NCBI RefSeq assembly: GCF_024679095.1
Contig: NW_026110850.1
Location: 335,001 to 399,000 of the forward strand
Length of the DNA stretch: 64,000 nt
Origin: Eriocheir sinensis
Lineage: Eukaryota; Arthropoda; Malacostraca; Decapoda; Varunidae
Reading direction: 5' to 3'
Below are positions 18,733 to 32,218 of the stretch, one piece after another. Each line of letters begins with the position of its first letter. Positions within the stretch are counted from its first letter, which is position 1. Under the pieces are notes generated by a model that was given only the letters and a program-made list of their open reading frames with translations, made no database searches and was not told where the DNA came from. The position numbers and the translations under genes are program-made.

Positions 18733-18916
18733 TTGCCAGATTGTCGTACTCAGCTGATTATATTTCCCGACTTCCTGCCTCAAAACTGTCTTCTGGGCTC
18801 CAAAAACGAAACTAACTTATAGTTATCGTTAAAAGAATAAGATCCTGATGTTTCTCGGCAATTGTTGGGCGTCAAAAACCGTTAAATACTATGCTCTGAG
18901 TACGACAATCTGGCAA
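18733..18916. mobile_element. MITE-like element, 184 bp, with 21-bp perfect inverted ends
   Basis: TTGCCAGATTGTCGTACTCAG at 18733-18753 is matched by its exact reverse complement at 18896-18916. The interior is short and non-coding. No clear target duplication was found in the flanks, so the superfamily is open. Confidence 0.75.
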
Positions 18917-18939
18917 CGGTAGCTATACGTATTTTCATA

Positions 18940-19250
18940 TTATTGTTCTGTTGTTTATTTTTTCGTATCCCTCCTGTCCTTCCTCCTTCCTTCATATCTC
19001 CTTCTTCTCCTTCCTTCCTTTCGCCTTCATGCTCCCCTGACCCTTTTACATCTCCCTCCTGTCCTTGCTTCCCTCCTTCCCTTTTCTTTTATTCCATCTC
19101 TTCCTTCTTTTCTTCCTCCAGGGTTCCTTTCCTGTCTCCTTCCTTCCCTCCTGTCAGGAGGATGCTCACCAAAGTACAGACTCAACCAGTGACTCGAAAC
19201 CATTTTCGCTTTTTCCCTTTTATCTTCCTACTCCTCTTCCTCCCTCGCTC

Positions 19251-19337
<87 letters not shown>

Positions 19338-19528
19338 TGTGTGTGTGTAAATGGCGGAGCAGTATTGGATTTGGGTGTTAAACCAGGTATACATAGGCAG
19401 CCATTCATACATACATACATACACACATAAATACATATACATGCAAATTTATATTGCTACGTTCTGACGTGTGTGTGTGTGTAGGGGGGGGGACGTGAAT
19501 AATGTTGTATAGACTTGACTTGCATACA

Positions 19529-19626
<98 letters not shown>

Positions 19627-20030
19627 GAGCGAGAGAGTGAGAGAGAGAGAGAGAGAATGCTGGTGTAATGTCTATAGTTAGTATAATGCCGATGACCATG
19701 CTGATGCGATACGATGTTTGTGCAGAAAAAATACAAAAAAAAAGAAAAAGGGAAAAAAATAGAAAATTCATAAATTGGAGTTTATATTATTTTCAAACAA
19801 CAATGTTATGAACTTTTAACGTACTTATTATTATTATTATCAATAGTAATTGTTGCAGCAGTAGTAGTGGGAGGAGGAGAAGGATTGTTCTTGTTATTGT
19901 TATTGTCTATTGCTTTTTATCTATTTTTATCTACTTTATTTTATTTATTTTGTTTACTCAATTAACATTGTTATTGGTAGTGTTCTTGTTGTTGTTATTG
20001 TTTATTTATTTCGTTAACTCTTTATATTCA
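18940..20030. repeat. CT-rich DNA with TA/TG and GA microsatellites
   Basis: CT-rich to 19250; (TA)n(TG)n at 19253-19348; CATA repeats near 19408-19425; (GA)n at 19531-19656; AT-rich with ATT runs to 20020. No gene seen. Confidence 0.8.
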
Positions 20031-20033
20031 CAG

Positions 20034-20075
20034 ATGAGGGAACGCTGTGCCGGCGCCGGCGCTGCCAAACCTCAG
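20034..20075 (+). CDS. Candidate 42-bp host micro-exon
   Basis: A T-rich tract ending TTTATATTCACAG precedes, and CAG|GTGAGT follows, a 42-bp GC-rich island that reads MRERCAGAGAAKPQ from an ATG at its first base. The island stands out from its AT-rich flanks and its length is a multiple of three. No partner exon was identified, so this rests on splice-site quality and composition only. It could equally be chance or part of an untranslated exon. Confidence 0.3.
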
Positions 20076-20140
20076 GTGAGTCAAGACAACACTCGTGAAG
20101 GTGTGGCGCGTGTTTCTTACCTTAGGCAACCTTACACCTG

Positions 20141-20142
20141 GG

Positions 20143-20227
<85 letters not shown>

Positions 20228-20277
20228 GTACACACAGTCTCTTGGGAAATGGTTGGCACTTTCATATATTTACCAAA

Positions 20278-20368
<91 letters not shown>
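20141..20368. repeat. (AC)n and (CT)n microsatellites
   Basis: AC at 20141-20225 and CT at 20280-20368, separated by about 55 bp of unique sequence. Confidence 0.97.
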
Positions 20369-20369
<1 letters not shown>

Positions 20370-20372
<3 letters not shown>

Positions 20373-22200
20373 CCTCTACCCTTTTTTAACCTTCTATTTC
20401 CTCTTCGTCTCCCCTCTCTTCCTTTCCTTCGTTCCTTATTTTTCTCTCTCCTCTTCCTTCTTCCTGTCTCCTTCAATCTCTCTTTTCTTCGTATTTCTGT
20501 CGTTCCTCCTTTTTTCCTCTTTATCTTTATCTTTCTATCCCTCCTCGCCGTCGCTCTCTTTCTTATATCTTCCTCTCTCCCTTTTCGTTTTCATCACTTC
20601 TCCCGCCTCTTTCTATCTGTCTATCTTTTTATCTGTCTATCTAAATATCTATCTTTTGTCATGTCTTTCCCTCCCTTCCTTCCCTCCTTCCTTCCTTGCA
20701 TTACCTCCTTCACCTTTCCTCACATTGTCCTTCATTCCCTCTCTTCATCTCTCGCAGTTCTTTCTCACTCCTAATTATCTTTCCTTCCTCCCATACCTTC
20801 ATCTTCCAGTTTCTTCCCTTCCCTTCCCCTGCCTTCCATCCCTTCCTTCATTTTTTTTCTCCCTCCTCCTCTTCGTGAATGAAAAAAAAATAAAATAAAG
20901 GTAAACACGCGGGTGTCGTCAGGTCCCGCAGGTGTGAGTTTCCAAGTGCGGGGAATCCCGGGAGGAAGTTGGGGAAGGTTTTTATCCCTGACTATTTTAC
21001 TCCTTTATTTATTACTTTGTTTTTGTTTTGTTTTTATTATTTCCTCTCTTTATATTTTCTTCATTTAGCTTAAGCATTCAAGTGTACAGGAGTTCCCTTT
21101 GACTGTTTGTTTCTTAGTTTGTTCTTGTCTTTGTTTTCTTTTTTTATATTTCTGTTTTGTTTTTTGTTATATTTTTTCTGGCTGTTTTACTCATGTTTGT
21201 ATTTGTACTTTTTACTGTTTTTTTTTTGTTTTTTTTTTGTTTCATATTTTTGTCTTCATTTATTTACATGTTTCACCTTTGTCTTGTTTATATTCATCCC
21301 GTCCTGTCAGTATAGCCTATTATTTGTCTCAACTCTCCTTATGCCATTTTTTTCCTATTTTTTGTTTTGTTAGTATTTTGTCGTATCTAGTTTTTATTAG
21401 TTAGTTTTCATCCCACCTTGTGTTCTTTTTTTTTATTTTCTTTGGCCCATATCTATTTTGTTCATTTAATTTTTTTCCTTTTGTTTCGTTCCACCCTCTT
21501 TATTCTCTTATTTATTCTGAAACATCTTCATGTCATTTTTGTTTTCCTATTCCTGTATATATTTGTTTTTGTTCTATTTTTGATAGTTTTTTTATCACAT
21601 TTTCTCTTCTCATTTGGGCAAGGTGAGGGGAAGGAAAGGGGTTTACTCCACCTGCAATCAGCGAGTCTCAGCGTTGCTCAGGTGTTAAGTTTTAGGAAAG
21701 TTCATTTCGCTTCCCACTGACTCCATTCGATTTATTTTAGGTGTCTTCTAAGCTCTTCCCTCCCTCTCTTTACCTTCTTCCTCGGTCCTCTGGCTTTCCA
21801 TTTTTTTTCTTATTTTATCTCTTCCTCGTTTTCCCCTCTCTCTTCTTCTCCCGATTCCCTCCCTCGCTTCCATCTTCCGTTCCTTCTTTTTTCGTTCCTG
21901 TGTTCTGCCCTTCCCACTCTCCCACTCTCTTGTTCTTCAGCCTCTCTCATTCTCTCCCTCTTCCTTGTTTCTTCCCTCTCGTTTTTCCCTCCTCTCGTCC
22001 CTGCCCTCTTCCTCACCTTTCGCTATTTCCCTTTCTGCCTTTCCCTCTTTGTTTTCTCCTTTCTCGTCTCCCTCTTTCCTATTCCCACTAACTCCCTTCC
22101 CCTCTCATTTATCTCTTTGCATCTTTTCCTCCCTCTCACCTTCCTTTTTCCTTCTCCCTCGCTTCTCATTCTTTTTCCTTTCTCCCCTTTCATCATTTTC
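20370..22200. other. CT-rich then T-rich low-complexity DNA, no gene seen
   Basis: CT-rich to 20870, a short GC-richer patch (20895-20990), T-rich to 21600, a small complex patch (21600-21740), then CT-rich again. Hydrophobic-looking frames are composition artefacts. Confidence 0.6.
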
Positions 22201-22202
22201 CC

Positions 22203-22545
22203 CCCTCGTTCCCCTCCCTCTGCTTCATTCCCAACCTCCTTTTACGCCTCTCCCTCTCTCGCTCCCCCTCGTTCCCTTCCCTCTGCTTCATTCCCAACCT
22301 CCTTTTACGCCTCTCCCTCTCTCGCTCCCCCTCGTTCCCCTCCCTCTGCTTCATTCCCAACCTCCTTTTACGCCTCTCCCTCTCTCGCTCCCCCTCGTTC
22401 CCCTCCCTCTGCTTCATTCCCAACCTCCTTTTACGCCTCTCCCTCTCTCGCTCCCCCTCGTTCCCTTCCCTCTGCTTCATTCCCAACCTCCTTTTACGCC
22501 TCTCCCTCTCTCGCTCCCCCTCGTTCCCCTCCCTCTGCTTCATTC
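22203..22545. repeat. 63-bp CT-rich minisatellite, 5.4 copies
   Basis: Each unit contains CTGCTTCATTCCCAACCTCC and TTTTACGCCTCTCCCTCTCTCGCT; copies differ mainly by C/T at CGTTCCCCTC versus CGTTCCCTTC, in the order C, T, C, C, T, C. Confidence 0.95.
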
Positions 22546-22659
22546 TTCTCTATTACTCTCGCCCTTTTCCCCGTTTTTCCTCCCCTTTCTCGCCTCCCTT
22601 TATGCTGTAGTCTTTATTTATCTTTTTTACTCCCTTTTGCTTCGTGCTCACCTTCTTCT

Positions 22660-22677
22660 CCCACCACCACCACCACC

Positions 22678-22745
<68 letters not shown>

Positions 22746-23260
22746 CAGCGGCAGTATCGTACCAGTCCGGCCTTTCAGCGCACCGTCCGCCTCGCCGCCC
22801 TTCGCCTCACTTTTGTCTGTTTTACTTTATCTCCTCGGCCTCGCGCGTCCCTTCATTTGGGCCTTTTAAACCAGCCGCCCCTCGCTCTCTCCCCTGCCCT
22901 TCCATTCCATTCCTTGCCCTGCCCGGCCCTGCCCTTCCTTTCCCTATCCTGTACTTCCCTTCCCTTCCCTGTCCTTCCCTGTCCTTCCATTCCCTTCCCT
23001 TCCCTCCCCTGCCCTTCCCTTCCCTCCCCTACCATCCCCTCCCCTCCCCTTCCTTTCCATTCCCTTCCCTGCCCTTCCCTGTCCTTTCATTCCCTTCCCT
23101 TCCGTCCCTGCCCTGCCCACTCCTTCCCTTCCCTTCCCTCCCTCTCCTACCCTACCCTCTCCTTCCATCCCCTCCCCTCCCCTCCCCTCTCTTTCCCTTC
23201 CCTTCCCTTCCTTCCCCTTCCCTTGCCTACCCTCCCCTTTCCTTCCCTTCTCTCCGTGAC
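22660..23260. repeat. ACC and AAT trinucleotides, then CCTTCCC-type array
   Basis: CCA repeats at 22663-22678, (AAT)n at 22678-22741, a GC-richer 120-bp patch, then about 380 bp of degenerate CCCTTCC/CCCTGCC repeats from 22880. Confidence 0.9.
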
Positions 23261-23392
23261 TATAATTATTTTTTTGCAACCTTTTCCCTTCATTCCGCGT
23301 TTTGCATTCCGTTCCCTTCAATTTTCGTCATTTTCCAAACCGTTCTCCACTTTCCCCTCTTCACAATATTACTGGATTGGAAACGAATATAT

Positions 23393-25135
<1,743 letters not shown>

Positions 25136-25196
25136 ATAGCCTCTCATAGGTACTCACTTCGTTACTTTGCATGCCTTTCAACAAATTATCCCTAAC

Positions 25197-25336
<140 letters not shown>

Positions 25337-25449
25337 AGAGACGGACCGACAGAGACCAAGAACGATCGACTAACTGAATTCTCGTGTGTGGGTGGAGACA
25401 GAATGGATTTGCAAGAGTGGAAATATTGGTGGGCTGGTACTATAGCAAA

Positions 25450-25713
25450 GGGGCTTCGTGGTGCAGTGGCTAGCACACTCGGCTCACAAGCGAGAGAGCC
25501 CGGGTTCGATTCCCGGGCGGAGTGGAAAAATTTGGGCAGGTTTTCCGATACCCTACGCCCCTGTCCACCCAGCAGTGAATGGGTACCAGGTTTAATCGGG
25601 GGTTGTGTCCCGTCTCCTGAGATCTGTTCTCTTCTATAATTCCTTCCCTTTCTGTCTCTCTCCGGCATATGACCACAAAGTTGCCCCGACTAAACGAAAC
25701 TTTCCAACTTACT
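25450..25713 (+). mobile_element. tRNA-derived SINE (family 1)
   Basis: The head looks like a tRNA: an A-box-like GTGGTGCAGTGGCTAGCAC, an anticodon-arm-like stretch and a perfect B box GGGTTCGATTCCC at 25502-25514. About 180 bp of unrelated body follow (GCAGGTTTTCCGATACCC to AACGAAACTTTCC). The tRNA-like acceptor ends do not pair and the body is transposon-like, so this is not a tRNA gene. Clear target duplications were not found. Confidence 0.8.
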
Positions 25714-27030
25714 CCCTTCTCCTCCTCCTCCCCACTTTCTTCTGTCTCCTAGTTTCTTCATCATCGCCGCCCCCATACAGCCTTTTCTTAATCAAGGGTA
25801 CAGCAAGAAGAGGAAGTGGGTTAGTGGGGGAGGTACAGGCGGGGAAGAAGGAGAGACAGCAGGGGCGTAGAGTTGTATGGTGCAGTATAATGCCTTACTC
25901 TTCATCCTTAAGCTACACAACCGTCACATCACTCCTCTTGTCCAGTAGCAGGCGCAGCTGTAGCCGGCCTGCTGCCTACACCCCGCGAGCCCTGCCCTGA
26001 CACACTCCCCTTGGCCATGTCCACCTCTGCAGGGCTCGTCCACAGCCATAGAAGCACAGTGCCGGTCTCTCTCCTCCCTTACTGACCACTTTTGGCCCTT
26101 CTCTGCGGCTCCGAGGGTTGGCGCTGAACAGGAGGAGGAGGTTGTGATGGTTGTGTAGTGAGAGAATGGCGAGCAGTGGTAAGTTATTATGAAGGAGGAA
26201 CAGGAGGAAGAGGAGATAATGAAGAAACGAGGAGGAAGAAAAGGAAGAGACAGAAGTAGTGAAGTGATAGTTGTGTATTTTGAAGAGCAGCAAGCATGAA
26301 GGAGGAGAGTGGGAGGTACCTGAGAAACATGGAGGAAGAAAAGGTGAATTGATAGTTATGTAGTTGGAAGAGGAGGAGGAGCAATAGGAGGAGGAAGAGG
26401 TAAAGTGATAGCTACGTAGTTAGAGAAGGAGGAGAGAGAAAAAGGGTTATTAGGATATTATGGAGAGGGAACGGGAGAAGGAAGTAGTGTTAGTTATGTA
26501 GTTGAAGAAGAAAAGAAAAGGAATGGAGGAGAGTAGGGGTAATAACCAATCCTAGAGGAAAGGGAGGGGAGGAGAACAGTTGTCACTCAAGGAGGGAACT
26601 TGGCCTGTGAAGGCTGTGGGGACGGTGTGGAGGCAGCGGAGACACTTGTCGTTCAGGTGACGGTGAGTGTCGTGCACTGTGGTTAAGTTAAGGGTGTGAG
26701 TCTGTGTTGAGGCTCGGGAGCGATGTTTTCAGGGTCAGGATATGTTTTAATGCTGGTATCTGTGTGCATCGTTTACTTGTACCTAACCAGCCTAACTCAC
26801 TCCAGCCATTCCTGGGGTCCACGTCCACCCAACAGCTTCCTCTTCTGTACCTCCATTATAATAGCACGTTTCCGTCCAATGCTCATCCTCCCAATCAGCC
26901 GCCATGTCCTTAATTACCTGCGTTTTGTTTATTTTCTCCCCAACCAAAATCATTCCACCCATTTTTAAGGGCATTATTCTAGATTCTCACCCTTCTCACA
27001 GCCACGAACACCTTGGTGCTCTATGAAGGA
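25714..27030. other. GGA-rich degenerate repeats and unassigned sequence
   Basis: 26110-26560 consists of loosely repeated GTTATGTAGTTGAAGAAGGAGGAGG-like units of about 60 to 100 bp. 25790-26110 and 26560-27030 are more complex but hold no recognisable gene. Confidence 0.45.
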
Positions 27031-27033
27031 TTT

Positions 27034-27110
27034 AGGCCCCTAAACACGAGCGGTTTTCTCCCGCGCGGTAGTATGGCCGCGCATGTCTTCACACGAGCGT
27101 TTGTTGACGG
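27034..27110. mobile_element. Possible lone Harbinger-type terminal sequence
   Basis: TTTAGGCCCCTAAACACGAG followed by CGG, TTTTCTCCCGCGCGG resembles the Harbinger-1 end (GGC, then ACACGAGCG, TTT and GCGCG in the same order and spacing), and CACACGAGCGTTTG recurs at about 27090. No opposite end was found downstream. Confidence 0.35.
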
Positions 27111-30100
27111 GGGGGGGGGTGACATTCCTCCCCACCTAGTCCACATCTTGCCTTTCACCTCCACATCCACCCACCAGCATCCTCTAATGCCCCTCCACCT
27201 GTGCAATGCCGTTTCTTTCCTGTTTTGTATAATCCACCAAGCCCTCGCCTTAAAACTCCACCTCCACACCTCATATCCACCCATTCCACCTAATTTTTTT
27301 CTCCTAACCAAAAATGTATTAATGTCAATTAGTCTCGCAATCCATCTTTCCACTCTGTCTTTCCTTAAAATCTTCCACCTGTTTCATTGCCGTCCACTGT
27401 CTCCTAGTGCAGCATAACCTTCCACCTGTAACGGGCTTGTCGGGGGGCGTTTAAAGGGTGTTGATTAAGACTTCAGCTTCCTTAAGGCGAATTATATTCG
27501 TAGCCTTTATGTACAAGAAGCGACGGAGCGAGAGCGAGCGACTGTCATTGTGTCGATCGGACTCTCGTGAAGAGGTGGGCGAGTTAGTTGGAAAATAATT
27601 GTTACAATTGGTCACGTATGTAGCGGTGGCCTCCACCTCCACGCACCAATCAGGTGCGAAGTATACAAAACAGGGGCAGTAAGCATGATCATTCTATAAG
27701 GTGGCGTGTGGCGTGATCTATCTGTTTTTTCCATTGACAATTGACACAATTAATTAATTTATTAAATTGAATAATAATAATAATAATACATTGATAATAT
27801 CCTACTGTAGCTTGCTGCTCGGTCACCTACCGCGATATATAAATCTAAAATATAGTCTAGTTACCAGCATGAACATACATATGAACATTTGCTCAAGGAG
27901 ACTGTCTATGACACAATTACGTTAAAACAGTGCGTTAAAACAGAACAGATGTAAGAGTTATATAAATAGGGAGAGAAAATGGGAGCATAACCACAACGTG
28001 TGTGATGAAAAACAAAAAACTCTCATATGATAAATATAAGGACACACCATCAAGAAACCATCAGCTAGCATAGTTACAGACAATGAAACGTTCATCCCTA
28101 AAAACCTAAAGTAATACAGTGATGAAACACAGTACAATGCAGCCAGACAAGGGCAGCCAGGTTTCTGTCCCTGACTTGTCTGAGAAAAGGAAAACTTGGC
28201 CTCCCTGGCCTCCTGCATCCAGTCTTCGTGTCCTGCACAACCAAATCGTGCAGGGCGGTTTCTCCCTAATAAGGTAGCAAGGACTGCACGAGATCCAGGA
28301 ACATCAGAAACATTGGTACAAAAATCAGGGTACAGGTAGGGATATGCAAATAATCAGCCTCATTTCCTCCAGGAGTTGTTTGTTCGCGAAAGACAATGCG
28401 AACAATGAATTAGTCAGCATCACATACGAGAGAGAGGAGAAATAGATCGAGAGAAGACCGTGAAACACTCGATGGGGGATTTGGCCGTGAAAACCAGACG
28501 GATCAGGACGGTACGTTGTTTATGATAGTGATGCGATATAGCGCTGCTACCGCTGTGGCAGTGACCCCAGTAACCCGTGATACCGTGGTGTGCCCTCGGG
28601 AATGACCGAAATACATAAAATGACGGAAATAAAATAATACCCAGACCCTGAAAGTTCTTATGGAAAACAGGGGTTGGTGTTAGCAGCTGCCTTAGGGGTC
28701 ACGGGGAAAGAAACGTCAAAGACGCGTTCACGCGGGTGAGGCGATCTCGCATAAGACTGAGAGAAACAGAAGGAAAGGAAAGAGAGACGCAAGAACAATT
28801 GCAATACCAGACCGTCTCCTTGCAATACTGCAGAGTGAGTAACTGAATACAAATACAGAGCGAAATCCTTCGCGATTAGAACAAGAAGACGAGGGACGTG
28901 TCAGGGCTAACCTGTCCTTTGCTGAAAAAGGGAACAGGACAATTCGTGTGCCTCAAACTTGCTTATGTCCGCCGTCTGCAATGGGTTTTATGCATTATGG
29001 CATCAGTGTTGAACTGGACTCAATCGATCATGTATATGTAATTTGTCCGGGGTGAATAAAGGCGTTGAGCTATAATTTTGATACCCGAAACAATCGTGAT
29101 CTTCAAATCGTGTAGAGAAACAAGGCGGTGCTGACTCTACCGTGCGCTGCATCAACCATGTTTGCTAATAACTGCTGAAGAGTTGCCGTTGCGACAGGTG
29201 TGACGTTTTTCCAGCCGGCAAGGAGGAAACTGATGGGAGGGGAAGCGGATTCACCTGGTCGATCTGTTTGACAACTATGTTGATAACCTCTACCACTCTT
29301 ATTTGTCTGCTCTAGCAGTTCCTCAATGTTAGTAGTAATTGATTGCGCAAGTTTCTAATTGGCGTTGCAGTACCCTGCGATTTAGCGCAGCAAAGGAAGT
29401 ACATTAGCGTGATGGTCCTGGTACGAACGTCCTCGTCGGAAGCCGTACCGAAAAAGGAACTTTGAGGCGGACCCACGTGAAAAGGCAACCCCTCTTTGCG
29501 AGTGAACTGGTGAAAACCGTAATCCATGTTTACCTGTCAAACAGAATCCGTAAAGAACAGAATCCTAAAAAGAAGTGAAAAGAGTCAGAGAGTTGGTAGC
29601 GGAGGTGCCTTTGATTCCCTAATCTTGGTAGCCCGGCCAGCGTCTGCCATGTCGAGTAGTTTTGTGAGACTATTATCCTGATTACTTGTCCCGTGGTGTT
29701 GGATAAAGAGTATATGGATATTTTTGAGCACATCTTCATGAGGAAGACCTCTCTGAGTGTGCAAGGAGGCACCAAACCAGAGTGGGTGGGTGTTGTTGCA
29801 AGCAGGGAGCCGAAGACAACAAGATGAAAAGAAAGCGCAACATCATGATCTGAAATGAAGTATTTATTTAGTATTATTCCCCGTGCCATGGGTGTTGAGC
29901 TATGGGTGTTGGGATTATCTTGTTGAACATTTGACTCCTGGGGAAGTACCAATATCAAGGTCCAAAACTGAAATTTACTCAGACTGATCACTGTGAACTT
30001 CTAGACTGACTCGACTTCCAGACTCCTCGAACTCGATTTCTGACACCCCTGACATTCGAACAACTCGTGAGACCCTAAATTGCTTCAGTTTCAGTATGTT

Positions 30101-30620
30101 TGATTCGTTTCACTTGAAACAGAATGTGCAGAATGTCCTGATTGTTTTTCCAAGGTGAGAGATGCATGCCTTACTTTTGCAATGGGGGGCACTGCTGTTG
30201 CGAGGTGAATGGTGAGGTGTTTACAGACCTTGACTTCTACAACTTCCCCAGAGTCAACCAACTTCCGCTCAGTTTGAAGGGCAAGGGGAGGGCAGAAGCA
30301 GTTTCTTCTCTGAAATATGAAATAAGTAAAACAACTCGGCTGTGCTCTCCCTTCAGTCTTCACTTCCATCCACTCCACCCTTAAATAGGTCTTCCATCCC
30401 CCTGTTGTTAGTATCCATAGTTATATTAGTTTACCTGTTTTTCCACTTACCTTACCTTGCATATAGTTTTCCCTATGCCATTATTACACTGACTGCACTT
30501 CTCCACCTGCTCCAGCCACACATGTCCTCACAATTTTTTCCCATTGCTTTGTTACAATTTGACCAACTCTCCAACTGACTCAGCCACCCATTTCTTGACC
30601 ATTTTATTTCTTTGCAGAAC
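27111..30620. other. Unassigned complex sequence, about 3.5 kb
   Basis: The least repetitive part of the window outside the transposons. (AAT)n occurs at 27773-27787. Minus-strand frames of 153 codons (29530-29991), 71 codons (29312-29527) and 95 codons (30091-30378) show no domain that I recognise. A CAG|GTAAAC donor-like site on the minus strand at the end of the 153-codon frame would be compatible with an exon, but no acceptor partner was established. 30380-30620 ends in a TTTATTTCTTTGCAG acceptor-like sequence next to the LINE copy. Confidence 0.4.
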
Positions 30621-32214
30621 CAAGGGCCAAGAACCGAGCCCTGAGGGACGCCACTAATGACCGGCGCCCACTCTGAGTTAAATCCGTCAATCACTACTCT
30701 TTGTTGTCTGTTGCTCAACCAATTCGCGATCCATTGGTTTACTTGACCGTCAATACCTATTTGCTTTAATTTGTAAAGTAATTTATGATGTGGGACTTTG
30801 TGAAACGCTTTCTGGAAATCAAGATAGACTACGTCCAGTGATTTGGTTACGTCATAAACAGTGAAGAGGTCGTTATAAAAGGTTAATAGGCTTGATAGGC
30901 AGGATCTTTTGTTACGGAAGCCATGTTGTGAGTCCCCAATTAATGAGTGGCTTTCAAGGTAACTCAAAATTTTGTCTCTAATTATGCTCTCAAGTAGCTT
31001 ACCTACAACCGAAGTTAGACTAATGGGCCTGTAATTACCTGGTACTTTTTTGTCTCCTTTCTTAAAAATCGGTGTCACGTTAGCCTTTTTCCAATCCAAA
31101 GGGACGATGCCTTGTCGCAAGGACATATTGAATACGGTTGTGAGGGAGGAGAGTATTTCGCTTTTTGTTTCTTTGAGCAGAGTTGGATATACTTTGTCAG
31201 GTCTAGGACTTTTATTTGTTTTAAGTGATTGGAGGGCTTTAAGGACTTCATTGGGTTTTATTTCAAAGTTAGGCAATGCATGCTCGGGATTTACATTAGT
31301 ACTGGTGTTGGTGGTAATGGTGGGAGGAATGTTAGTATTAAACTAGGGGAGGCGGTGGCTGGAAGGATAGCGAGACGGCCCCGCGTCCAGGAGGACGCGA
31401 GTTCAATCCCCGATCGGTGCCACCAAGCTGAGATTTTTCAGCCGCCGCCGAGTGGCTTAAAACTACCCACATGCTGTCCAGAAGACCACCTATCAACCCG
31501 GACTCTAGATTCTAGGATCAAAGATGAGCTCCGGGAGGGCAGCAGGAGCCAATGCAAGATGGCGCCACTATAAACACTCGCCTGCGCCAGAACGGGCTGG
31601 GCCGACCATCAGGACCCACCGGAAAGAAGCCTTGGACCGACCACCAGGATCCACCGAGAACAAGCCTACCGGCGCAATAGGCCGCGACGTAAACAATTAC
31701 TTTTCCTTTTTTTTTTATAGGTTTGCAACGTGTTGGCTGTCAGTCACTAGTGCACCGTCGCTGTTTTTAAGGGTCCAGTTCCACTTCTGATCGCCTTTCT
31801 GTTGTTTATGTAGCTGAAGAAGGATTTCGGATTATTTTTACAGTTGGCTGCAATATTTTCTTCATATCTACGCTTTGCCTGACGCACTAATCTGTTTACT
31901 CGTCGCCTGGCATCATTATAGAGTCTAATGTCTTCAGGCATGCTTTGTTCTTTCTTTAACCTGTAAAACAATTTTCTCTCCTTGACTGAGTGTTTAATTT
32001 CGCTATTAAACCAAGGTGGGATTTTATTAGTGTTAATTCGCTTCTCGCACAAGGGGACAGTTGTGTCCTGCTGAGTGAGTAAGTGATTTTTAAAGCTTAG
32101 CCAGGCGTCATCTACATTACCGTCATCTGATAGTTGCATTTCTATTAGTTTTCGTCGGATTTCTACGAAGTTAGCTCTTTTGAAATTGGGCATCTTTACT
32201 TTATTTTCAGTCAC
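30621..32214 (-). mobile_element. CR1-clade LINE, second copy of the family at 1-1312, with SINE inside
   Basis: Runs on the minus strand from the linker (FKRANFVEIRRK at about 32190) through KSFFSYINNRKAI, a SINE insertion (31344-31717), then NKSPRPDKVYP, KKANVTPIFKKGDK, NYRPISLTSVVGKLLE, GDSQHGFRNKRSC, VYLDFQKAF (first catalytic Asp; HKVPHH follows) and SGVPQGSVLGP, where similarity stops at about 30621, before the YADD box. It therefore lacks both the endonuclease and the RT C-terminus. Identity with 1-720 is high enough to align base by base. Confidence 0.85.
31344..31717 (+). mobile_element. tRNA-derived SINE (family 3) inside the CR1 copy
   Basis: Compared with the homologous CR1 at 1-720, extra sequence begins after GTATTAAAC and ends before GGTTTGCAA. 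Its first 80 bp are tRNA-like (GGCGGTGGCTGGAAGGATAG, then a B-box-like GAGTTCAATCCCC near 31408), followed by a non-tRNA body and a T-rich end. The last 30 bp include an inverted copy of target sequence, described under findings. Confidence 0.75.
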
Positions 32215-32218
32215 CTGA

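Noticed and set aside
25450..25525. tRNA gene
   Set aside because: A and B boxes are present, but the acceptor ends do not pair and a SINE body follows; the same applies at 31344, 37321, 53593 and 56872.
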